The notes under the pieces are model-generated. The model ran no database searches and had not been told where the DNA came from. It worked only from the letters and a program-made list of their open reading frames with translations. DNA of 64,000 bases from a virus. The position numbers and the translations under genes were made by a program. Positions within the stretch are counted from its first letter, which is position 1, and the number at the start of each line of letters is the position of its first letter. This document shows, one piece after another, positions 27,153 through 34,325 of the stretch. The stretch covers positions 1-64,000 of IMG/VR virus record IMGVR_UViG_3300043568_000598, one strand, 5' to 3'.

Positions 27153-28682
27153 TTATGATTGCTTACTGGTTCGACGAATAAAGTTGATAAAATCGGAATA
27201 AGTCATGTTCTCTTGTACACCACTATCTATGATTTTTTGATACTCGTTAATAACACCGCTGACATCTGCTAATCCTATAATAGGAACGGTATTTCCAGAA
27301 AATACTTTGGCCGAAGTCTCTGGTGTGATATGTCCTAGTCCGGCTAACACAAAGCTCCAGAGTCCCATGTCGGGGGCCGCAAATGATATATCAAGATCTC
27401 GATTTGCAGGCATTTGTGTTTTACACATGGTTAGTAAATTATCAACGAATTCAGTTTTGGTTTTTCCTGAACTAACATACTTCCAAAACTCACTGTCAGT
27501 TCTGCCTCCCATGTAATGAGCGATTAGAAATTCTTTAGTAGCATCATACAATTTAGCAGTACGTCGATTATAGCTGTTTCTGCTGCCCGGATTCAGCGTG
27601 TCTTCTAACTTAGGTTTTAAAAATTCAAAAACAAATGTCATCAGTTGAGCGATAGTAGTGTGTATGCTGGTAGCTTCTAACGGCTCTGCAAATGCAGCAG
27701 CGAGCCCGATTGCCAGACAATTTTTCTCCCAGACATTTTCTAGTCGTCCGGTGTCAAATTTTAGTACACGTATTGGATCAATGGGTCTGCCTAACGTGGT
27801 TTCTATTTCTGCTTGAGCTTGATCTGCAGTGATAAAATTATCATCAAACACATAACCGCAGCCCTTGCGGTGCTGACTCGGTATCTGCCACATCCATCCA
27901 GATGATTGAGCCCATGCAGTAGTGTACAACTCTGGAATTTCATTATCTTCAAACGGCAATAAAAACGGCATTGCAGAGTTGACTGGTAAATTTTCTTTAT
28001 AGCTGATCCACTTAGCATTTAATTTTTTCATCAATACTTGTTTAAATCCGCTGGCATCAATAAAAAAGTCTCCATCGATCAGTTTTCCAGACTTTAGCAA
28101 TACAGATGTTATATTTCCATTCGCAGAATCTAAATTTACATCTAACACTTCATCGTCAACTACAGAAACTCCTGGAGTTTTCAAAGTGACTTTTTTAAAG
28201 TATTTGCCAACCGCATGTGCATCGAAGTGCAATGCGGTTCCTATGCTGTCAAAGGAAAATGTTTTTTTATTAAAATTAGAAATTTTACGTTCTATTTTTT
28301 GACCTATGATTGAACTTCGGTGAACATTTGCTGGATCTGTGCTATGGTAGTAGGCGAAAATATAATCAACTATGTTATCTGATGCAGGGTTGCCACCGAT
28401 CGGGCCCATATAACTTTCACCTACTGTTTTCCAATCTTTGTGATGAATTCCGTATTTTAATGTGGCTCCAGTTTCTTGGAAAAATTCCAGCAGATTGCAA
28501 CCAAAGTCCCATGATTCATTTTTTAAAATAGATGTGAGCAGTCCAGTTGATCCTTCACCAGCACCCACAATACCAATAGCTGACGACTCAACTACAGTAA
28601 GAGTGTGTCCTAGGTTAGCTTTGCTGATCATTAAAGCAGCTATCCATCCTGCGGTACCGCCGCCTACTATAACAATATTCAT
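27153..28682 (-). CDS. Flavin-dependent (tryptophan-type) halogenase, divergent copy 3
   Basis: 509 residues, distinct from the two 540-residue copies but with every hallmark: FAD-binding GGGTAGWI (residues 7-14), AGEGST (41-46, in place of VGExT), a Lys in TLKYGIHHKDW (K76, matching PrnA K79), GWMWQIP, and EPLEATS with the catalytic Glu. It belongs to a different branch from copies 1 and 2 and probably acts on another substrate. It overlaps the upstream oxygenase start by 1 nt. A pair of an oxygenase and a halogenase is repeated at both ends of this operon. Confidence 0.9.
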   Translation of the reverse strand: MNIVIVGGGTAGWIAALMISKANLGHTLTVVESSAIGIVGAGEGSTGLLTSILKNESWDFGCNLLEFFQETGATLKYGIHHKDWKTVGESYMGPIGGNPASDNIVDYIFAYYHSTDPANVHRSSIIGQKIERKISNFNKKTFSFDSIGTALHFDAHAVGKYFKKVTLKTPGVSVVDDEVLDVNLDSANGNITSVLLKSGKLIDGDFFIDASGFKQVLMKKLNAKWISYKENLPVNSAMPFLLPFEDNEIPELYTTAWAQSSGWMWQIPSQHRKGCGYVFDDNFITADQAQAEIETTLGRPIDPIRVLKFDTGRLENVWEKNCLAIGLAAAFAEPLEATSIHTTIAQLMTFVFEFLKPKLEDTLNPGSRNSYNRRTAKLYDATKEFLIAHYMGGRTDSEFWKYVSSGKTKTEFVDNLLTMCKTQMPANRDLDISFAAPDMGLWSFVLAGLGHITPETSAKVFSGNTVPIIGLADVSGVINEYQKIIDSGVQENMTYSDFINFIRRTSKQS

Positions 28683-29314
28683 TAATATCCTTCTTTATTA
28701 TCATATGTTAACATTACGTTCATAGCAACAACAACTCGTAAGTTACCAGTTGTGTGTGCAGGCGTATGGTGATCAAGCCACGATGGAAAAAGTAACAAAT
28801 CGCCTTCCTCTACCAGCATCTGTTTTTTGTCCGGCCAATACATTTCAGGCAATTCATTTTTATTTTTTGTTGGAATAACACTTTTTATCATTCTGGCATT
28901 GGGATTCAAAAATACAGTTCCAGAATTTTCGTTGTCTAGTGTTACGTAGTGTACAGCAGACCACTGTATGGTCCTTGGCCCCCCAGTGTGATCATGCGGA
29001 AATTGGGAAGTAGAATTAGTCATCATTCCGTACCAGCAGGTTACTTTAAAAGTCCACCCTTTAGAAAAATCAATACCGGTAAATTCTAAAAATTCTCGAA
29101 TGTCATCTTCGTAAAATTTTGATACTATCATCCATGGTATTTTGTGAGCGCCCGGAACATAATCAGTGTAGGCATTAGTCACGGTGTCATTGACTCCATT
29201 CCTAACATATTGCGGATACACATTGTCCATGAGATATTTTTTAATCTTATCGTGATTGCGCACTTTCATCTTGACCAAGTTAACTGGAAATAACGGAACA
29301 GGAGTTATCGACAT
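28682..29314 (-). CDS. 2-oxoglutarate/Fe(II) oxygenase-like protein
   Basis: 210 residues. SQFPHDHTGG carries the H107-D108-H109 cluster (proximal metal site; the exact pair is unclear), the following SAVHYVTLDNENSGTVFLNP is the typical core strand pair, and the VEEGDLLLFPSWLDHHTP segment carries the distal His (H182/H183), with R193 near the end as a probable 2-oxoglutarate contact. The domain covers most of the protein, so there is no extra module. It is translationally coupled to the 509-residue halogenase (stop and start overlap). Confidence 0.8.
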   Translation of the reverse strand: MSITPVPLFPVNLVKMKVRNHDKIKKYLMDNVYPQYVRNGVNDTVTNAYTDYVPGAHKIPWMIVSKFYEDDIREFLEFTGIDFSKGWTFKVTCWYGMMTNSTSQFPHDHTGGPRTIQWSAVHYVTLDNENSGTVFLNPNARMIKSVIPTKNKNELPEMYWPDKKQMLVEEGDLLLFPSWLDHHTPAHTTGNLRVVVAMNVMLTYDNKEGY

Positions 29315-29315
29315 G

Positions 29316-30026
29316 TTAGTCTATCCATTTAGAAAAATTATCAATGATTGGCTGCTCAAACTCATATCGATCAATAAAAAATAATAGTGTAGTACGAGGT
29401 TCTTTAACATTCACTTTGAAGGTATTTGGTCTATGCCATAGATTAGAATCATATGCTATTAGTCTATTATACGTGTTTCCTATCCGAATGGTTTCTTCAA
29501 AATGTGTGTGATTATTTTTTAAATCTTGTTTGTATTCTTCTGTTACTATACTGGTGGTGTTAAACAGTTTTCTAGATGGAAAATCAGGTACAGAAAAATC
29601 TTCTGCACCTTTCTTTAAGAAGATCGAAGTACCACTATCAAAATTTGTTTCGTTGGGATTTAAATATACCAATCCGGCCAAGGTGACGTCGTCGTTGTGT
29701 ATCCATCCAATGTTTGCATCTGCGTCGTCATATTGTTCGTTGATATGAAAACTTATGTGTATTACAAATTGTGAAATTCCTGGGAATACTTCTCTGGCAA
29801 TTTTTTTAGCAAAAAACACTGCAAAATTCTTAGTTTCCTCGTCGGTGGATTCTAATAAATTAATTGTGCGTTTTCCAGGATAACGATCCGATTTAGTATA
29901 TTCTTGGTGTTGTGCAAGAGCTAACACCTTGTTTGGATTATTGAAGAAATTATTTCTACAAACAATTACTTCCTTTAGCGGGTGTTTAGTTTTATCAAAA
30001 TTGTATATGGTCTGTGTATTACTCAT
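29316..30026 (-). CDS. DUF6445-like / 2OG-oxygenase-fold protein
   Basis: 236 residues. It shows an iron-site layout: GWIHNDDVTLAGLVYLNP (H110-x-D112), then SGTSIFLKK, then RLIAYDSNLWHRPN (H198) and RTTLLFFIDR (R211). This matches a group often annotated only as DUF6445, believed to be related to prolyl-hydroxylase-like enzymes; I recall the family from memory and could not search. Fold and metal residues support a dioxygenase, but activity is unproven. It lies between two 2OG enzymes with a 1-nt gap and a 4-nt overlap. Confidence 0.65.
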   Translation of the reverse strand: MSNTQTIYNFDKTKHPLKEVIVCRNNFFNNPNKVLALAQHQEYTKSDRYPGKRTINLLESTDEETKNFAVFFAKKIAREVFPGISQFVIHISFHINEQYDDADANIGWIHNDDVTLAGLVYLNPNETNFDSGTSIFLKKGAEDFSVPDFPSRKLFNTTSIVTEEYKQDLKNNHTHFEETIRIGNTYNRLIAYDSNLWHRPNTFKVNVKEPRTTLLFFIDRYEFEQPIIDNFSKWID

Positions 30027-30604
30027 GCCAATTTCCTACTAAGATTGAATACCATGGTAATGCGGCCTTCTGTATTATGTGTTTGAGGAACAACATGTGG
30101 TATCCACGACTCCCACATTAAAAGCAGTCCTTTTTTTGGAGTGATGGAAATTTCCTCAATATTAGTAGCTGTATCTCCTAACCTAGGCAACATGACAAAA
30201 TTTCTAAACGGTCTTGGATCGCTTATAATTAACGGCGAAGATCCTTCGGGAACTTGAAGATATAGCAAACCAGATAAAATAGAATTAGGATGTGTATGTG
30301 ACTCGTGATAGTTTCCTTCAAACATCTCACTTACAAATACTTGTGTTTCAAAATTAATTTGTTGCTCGTCGTACCCTAGTTGTCTAAGGTAGTTTCTAGC
30401 AGTTTTATGTACAAGATTTTTAAATGGTTCTATGTCAGGTTGTTTTCCAAGCTGCATGGAAGTATCGAATGTATTTTTATAACCCCATCGGTGTCTTGCA
30501 TAATCTGGATCGCTTAGGTATTTTTTAGCTACAGGCAACATTGCATCTGCTAATATCAGATGTAATTCAGTAAGTACTGCTGTTGGAAAATGATACTGAA
30601 TCAC
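30023..30604 (-). CDS. 2-oxoglutarate/Fe(II) oxygenase-like protein (TIGR02466 type)
   Basis: 193 residues. FEGNYHESHTHPNSILSGLL is the family's proximal site (H103, H105), PKKGLLLMWESWIPHVV the distal site (H170), and GRITMVFNLSRK the 2-oxoglutarate-contacting strand (R181). It is a compact single-domain enzyme of the putative TIGR02466 family, whose members often have H-x-H instead of H-x-D. It overlaps both neighbours by 4 nt. Its protein or small-molecule target is unknown. Confidence 0.8.
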   Translation of the reverse strand: MIQYHFPTAVLTELHLILADAMLPVAKKYLSDPDYARHRWGYKNTFDTSMQLGKQPDIEPFKNLVHKTARNYLRQLGYDEQQINFETQVFVSEMFEGNYHESHTHPNSILSGLLYLQVPEGSSPLIISDPRPFRNFVMLPRLGDTATNIEEISITPKKGLLLMWESWIPHVVPQTHNTEGRITMVFNLSRKLA

Positions 30605-31152
30605 ATAGGTCCTTGTGGATTACGTTGTAGATCAAATGCCTGTAAATAATTTGGACCATCAATAGTCACGTAATGCAGAAACACTTGAATACACTCAGTT
30701 CCTTGAAAAGGATCACGCCAGTGGTAGGATTTAGCACCTTTGTAAATTACAGCATCTCCTGGATTTAATGACACACTATCTGTTTCGCCATCGGGTTTTG
30801 TGAAATGTATAGGCCACTTATCACCTGCAAGATTCACACTTACACTAATTTCACAAGCTTCGGCATCGATATGAGATTTCAATTCGGCACCTCGTTTATA
30901 CCATCTGCCATAACAATATGTGGGATATAATCTTTCACCTACTAAGTCATTCATATAAAAAATCTTTGAAATTAGCAACTGGTGTACTATTTGACTATTG
31001 TATAATGCCGGTGAGCCGGCAACTTGTGGATCTGCTTTAGCGAACGTTTTAATGCATTCTTTTTTAAAATTGTTTGCAACAATGCTGGCTGCGATAGGAT
31101 GCAAAAAATCTTCTACTACAAAATAATTGTTTTGTTGTAAATCAGCATTCAT
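30601..31152 (-). CDS. 2-oxoglutarate/Fe(II) oxygenase-like protein
   Basis: 183 residues with H94-x-D96 (in LKSHIDAEACEISVSVNL), a GDAVIYKGAKSYHWRDPF strand with distal H144, and an unusual C-terminal strand (CIQVFLHYV) without the usual Arg. The spacing between proximal and distal His (50 residues) is typical of prolyl-4-hydroxylase-like enzymes. It starts right after groES (1-nt gap) and is therefore the first oxygenase translated. The first ~80 residues are helical. Substrate unknown. Confidence 0.75.
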   Translation of the reverse strand: MNADLQQNNYFVVEDFLHPIAASIVANNFKKECIKTFAKADPQVAGSPALYNSQIVHQLLISKIFYMNDLVGERLYPTYCYGRWYKRGAELKSHIDAEACEISVSVNLAGDKWPIHFTKPDGETDSVSLNPGDAVIYKGAKSYHWRDPFQGTECIQVFLHYVTIDGPNYLQAFDLQRNPQGPM

Positions 31153-31153
31153 T

Positions 31154-31456
31154 TTAGTCAGGTTCTACAATACACCACACATCGGATTCTGGCAAACACC
31201 AATATATTTCGTTGCCGACGACTATTTTAGACCCTGCAGCCGGATGGCATAAGATTTCATCTCCGGCCTTAACAGTCATTGGTATTAAAACTGCTGTTTT
31301 TTCAGAATATTTTCCAGGGCCAACTGCTATAACTGTGGCTTTAGATGTTCGCTCGTCTACAGCCGCAGGAGCAAGTACAATACCGCCAGAAGATACTTGT
31401 TCTGGCTCGTGTCTCTTAACTAAAATTCTATCATGCGCTGGTTTTAAAACTGGCAT
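31154..31456 (-). CDS. groES: GroES-type co-chaperonin
   Basis: 100 residues, standard length for GroES (Cpn10). Visible parts are a KPAHDRILVKR opening strand, the mobile-loop tripeptide region SSGGIVLAP (residues 22-30) that docks to GroEL, the KATVIAVGPGKY segment, and an AGDEILCHPAAGSKI segment near the C-terminus. It would cap host GroEL, as T4 gp31 does for capsid folding. It is the first gene of the halogenase/oxygenase operon, behind a perfect T4-late element and an AAGGAG ribosome site. Being in this operon rather than beside capsid genes is unusual and may mean that it helps fold fibre or operon proteins. Confidence 0.93.
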   Translation of the reverse strand: MPVLKPAHDRILVKRHEPEQVSSGGIVLAPAAVDERTSKATVIAVGPGKYSEKTAVLIPMTVKAGDEILCHPAAGSKIVVGNEIYWCLPESDVWCIVEPD

Positions 31457-31504
31457 TTATTTCTCCTTAAATTGATTAACATATGCTCTCTTGGTGAAGT
31501 AGGG

Positions 31505-31512
31505 TATTTATA
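31505..31512 (-). promoter_or_regulatory. T4-type late promoter (perfect TATAAATA) for the groES operon
   Basis: On the minus strand the exact T4 late consensus TATAAATA lies about 50 nt before the groES ATG. The leader includes TTAAGGAGAAATAA, a strong ribosome site. This is the only clear promoter at the head of the 12-kb operon, which suggests late expression, together with virion assembly. Confidence 0.7.
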
Positions 31513-31559
31513 GTTGGCAATGCATAGGGTCGGCAGTTTGTGATATTATAGTTTTTTAC

Positions 31560-31567
31560 GCTAAATA
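31560..31567 (+). promoter_or_regulatory. Candidate late promoter (GCTAAATA) for the fibre gene
   Basis: GCTAAATA lies 20 nt before the ATG of the 694-residue fibre and is divergent from the groES late promoter about 50 nt away. Both units should be switched on together, late in infection. Confidence 0.5.
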
Positions 31568-31587
31568 TTTCTATATGTGGAATCCCG

Positions 31588-33672
31588 ATGACTGCTCCTA
31601 TTAAAAACCTACGAGTAATACCCCGAGAAGCCGATTTTTTAGATAGAAAAATTGGCTCATCTGGTGAAATCTTTTATGACCGCGATCAAAATACACTAAG
31701 ACTGTATGATGGAAATCTATTAGGGGGAATTGTTCTTGCCAAGACAGATTTAACCAATATATCCAATGCTGTGTTCCTAGCCAAAGCTACTTCAGCAGGA
31801 TTCAGTGGCGGAGTGCAGTCAGGCGTGGCTGGAAAAATAGCCTATTATCCGTCAAATGGTTCTCAAGTCAATGACTTAACTGCTTTAACATGGTTAGATG
31901 ACTCGACCAATACGCTGGTGTTATCAGGTGTAATAGATATCACAGGCCAAAAAAATCGCATCAGATTCCATTGGGATACTCTAGCAGATCTTAACGCAGA
32001 AGTATCTCCTGTAGACTATCACGGCATGGTAGCACATGTGCATGACACAGGCAAACTGTATTATGCTCATAACGGTGCTTGGGTGCCTGTGGCAGCAGAA
32101 AGCAGCCTCCCTAACTCATTTAGTACCATTGCAATAGCCGGACAGCCATCAGTGACTGCAGACACAACCGCAGATACTCTTACACTTGTAGCTGGTACTG
32201 GTATTACACTGACCACAAATGCTGGCACAGATACCATTACCATTACAGGCACAGCCAGCACAGGCAATATAACCTTTGCGGCCAACACCATAGACAGCAC
32301 AGATAGCACAGCTATCACAGTGACTCCGGCAGTAAATTTTGAATCAGATGTTGTAGTAGGTAATGAAATTGTATTCGCAGACGGTTCAAGACAGAGTACT
32401 TCTGCTGTTGGTGTACCAGGACCACAAGGTGAACAAGGTCCACCTGGGGCTTCAGGAGCAGGCACGGGCGATGTACTCAGTGCCGGCGGCGGCTATGTGG
32501 ACAATAGGATTGTTCGCTACGATGGAACCACAGGCACAATCATACAGGTCAGTAGTGCCAGCATATCAGATGCTGGCCTGCTCACCGCTACCAGCTTCAG
32601 TGGTAACGGCAGTTTAATCACAGCTCTAAATGCCACTGAATTAACCAGCGGTACTATACCTAATGCCCGCTTTCCAGCTACTTTGCCTGCAACATCAGGT
32701 GTCAATCTAACCGCACTAAATGCCACACAACTAACTTCAGGCACAGTACCTGACGCACGATTCCCAGAGACTCTGCCAGCAACATCGGGTGTCAATCTAA
32801 CCGCACTGAATGCCACCCAACTGACTTCGGGCACTGTACCTATAGGTCGTATAGGAGCCACAGGCACACCTAGTGCCAGCACCTATTTAAGAGGCGACAA
32901 CTCTTGGGCCGAGGCCACAGGGGGGAGTGCTTCAGACAGCTTTAGCACCATAGCGGTAGCAGGACAAAGTTCAGTGGTTGCTGATTCGGCTACAGACACA
33001 TTGACTTTGGTAGCAGGATCAAACATAACCATAACCACAAATGCCGGTACAGATACCATAACTATTGCTGCTGCAGGTGGCGGGACTGCATCCGATAGTT
33101 TTGCTACAATTGCAGTAGCAGGACAAAGTTCAGTGGTTGCTGATTCGGCTACAGACACATTGACTTTGGTAGCAGGCACCGGTATTTCAATCACCACTGA
33201 TGCCAGCACAGACACATTAACTATAAACAGCACAGTCACAGCAGGCGCCACAGCATTCACGGGACTTAGTGATGCAGTGTCTGCTTCATTAACTATAGAT
33301 AAGATCTATCTACCTGCGATCACTATGCTGGTAGTAACCAATAACGGAGCCAGTGCATATCGATTTGATCAATACGGTGCTTCCGACGATCCTACAATTT
33401 TTGCTATCAATGGTACTACAATAGCATTTAATTTGCAAGCAACTGGACATCCATTTTTAATTCAAGATAACACAGGTACTAATTTCAACACAGGACTCGT
33501 GCATGTAACTACGGCAGGAGTAGTGACTACAGGCTCCTCAGCACAAGGCAAAGATTCAGGAACATTGTATTGGAAGATTCCCGACACTGCATCGGGTAGT
33601 TATAGATATCAGTGCGGAAGTCATGCTGCTATGATAGGAACTATCACAGTGAAAAACTTTGGCAGTATTTAA
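31588..33672 (+). CDS. Fibre protein with collagen-like stretch and cupredoxin-like C-terminus
   Basis: 694 residues. The N-terminus (MTAPIKNLRVIPREADFLDR) resembles an adapter found in other fibre proteins. Short repeats follow, then GPQGEQGPPGASGAG near residues 275-289 (collagen-like Gly-X-Y), then three ~28-residue repeats with ALNATQLTSGTVPDARFP (about 350-425), then two copies of an AVAGQSSVVADSATDTLTLV unit encoded by an exact 62-bp repeat. The C-terminal ~100 residues look like a cupredoxin: H621 in ATGHPFL and C676-x2-H679-x2-M682 in QCGSHAAMIGT, the type-1 copper ligand set. It is divergent from the oxygenase/halogenase operon. It is probably a trimeric tail or adhesin fibre. Copper binding is inferred from ligands only. 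Confidence 0.75.
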   Translation: MTAPIKNLRVIPREADFLDRKIGSSGEIFYDRDQNTLRLYDGNLLGGIVLAKTDLTNISNAVFLAKATSAGFSGGVQSGVAGKIAYYPSNGSQVNDLTALTWLDDSTNTLVLSGVIDITGQKNRIRFHWDTLADLNAEVSPVDYHGMVAHVHDTGKLYYAHNGAWVPVAAESSLPNSFSTIAIAGQPSVTADTTADTLTLVAGTGITLTTNAGTDTITITGTASTGNITFAANTIDSTDSTAITVTPAVNFESDVVVGNEIVFADGSRQSTSAVGVPGPQGEQGPPGASGAGTGDVLSAGGGYVDNRIVRYDGTTGTIIQVSSASISDAGLLTATSFSGNGSLITALNATELTSGTIPNARFPATLPATSGVNLTALNATQLTSGTVPDARFPETLPATSGVNLTALNATQLTSGTVPIGRIGATGTPSASTYLRGDNSWAEATGGSASDSFSTIAVAGQSSVVADSATDTLTLVAGSNITITTNAGTDTITIAAAGGGTASDSFATIAVAGQSSVVADSATDTLTLVAGTGISITTDASTDTLTINSTVTAGATAFTGLSDAVSASLTIDKIYLPAITMLVVTNNGASAYRFDQYGASDDPTIFAINGTTIAFNLQATGHPFLIQDNTGTNFNTGLVHVTTAGVVTTGSSAQGKDSGTLYWKIPDTASGSYRYQCGSHAAMIGTITVKNFGSI

Positions 33673-33947
33673 TTTTTCTGCGCTTGTGACCAGTCTCTAA
33701 TTCTTGTTTCTAATTTTTTTCGTATGTCAGTGATATCCTGTTTCATATCACCTCCCATAGTAGGCAGCTGACGACTGTAAATCATCTCCATGTGCATGCT
33801 GTCTAATTTTTTTATTTCCGCAATTAGTTTATTCAACAGTTGTTGAGATTCTTGTTTGACTGGGCCGTCAGGCATGGTGCCTATAGCAGCACGATATTTT
33901 GCGCAGTCCTCTTGAAATCTACTGGACCTTTGTAATAGATTTGACAT
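33669..33947 (-). CDS. Small helical protein, function unknown
   Basis: 92 residues, strongly helical with coiled-coil-like spacing (LLNKLIAEIKKLDSMHMEMI near the middle). It converges with the fibre gene, overlapping it by 4 nt, and its start overlaps the end of the upstream Nudix-like gene. It is probably the last gene of the gp14-gp15 unit. T4-like phages often have a small helical gene here, but I cannot name it. Candidate roles are neck or tail assembly factor; none is supported by a motif. Confidence 0.5.
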   Translation of the reverse strand: MSNLLQRSSRFQEDCAKYRAAIGTMPDGPVKQESQQLLNKLIAEIKKLDSMHMEMIYSRQLPTMGGDMKQDITDIRKKLETRIRDWSQAQKN

Positions 33948-34317
33948 TTTCCAACTCCAATATGGTTTCTATTTTTACACGTATTACTTGATTATTTAAT
34001 GTGGTGCGTAGGCCTGAATGTAATTGTTTGGGCAAATGATTCAAATCTGCCCAACATACTGTGGCTGACACTGTGGTCAAAAATTCTTGCTCTACTACAC
34101 ATACATATGTTCCGTATTCAAACCCACGATCTTCTGATAGATACAGCTCGATAGGTACTATACGACCCTGTGAGTATTGAGTCATTAGTGCGTGTGCATC
34201 CTCTAAGAGACTGTTGTTACGCTGAAATGTAGGCACGGTCCATCGATCGTTGTCTAGGATCAGTAGGATTCTACCTGTGGTTTTAGCTAAGAATAATAAT
34301 CCGGCACGCTGTTGCAT
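33919..34317 (-). CDS. Nudix-fold-like protein with degenerate active site
   Basis: 132 residues from the ATG at 34317, which follows the gp15 stop by 8 nt. A longer reading from 34353 would overlap gp15 by 28 nt. The start QQRAGLLFLAKTTGRILLIL, then DRWTVPTF, then a helix, resembles the opening strands of Nudix hydrolases, but the catalytic Nudix box (G-x5-E-x7-R-E-x2-E-E) is not recognisable. It may be a catalytically dead relative recruited as a structural or assembly protein. It is linked to the gp14/gp15 tail genes. Confidence in the fold is moderate and in a function low. Confidence 0.45.
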   Translation of the reverse strand: MQQRAGLLFLAKTTGRILLILDNDRWTVPTFQRNNSLLEDAHALMTQYSQGRIVPIELYLSEDRGFEYGTYVCVVEQEFLTTVSATVCWADLNHLPKQLHSGLRTTLNNQVIRVKIETILELENVKSITKVQ

Positions 34318-34325
34318 GCAGATAC

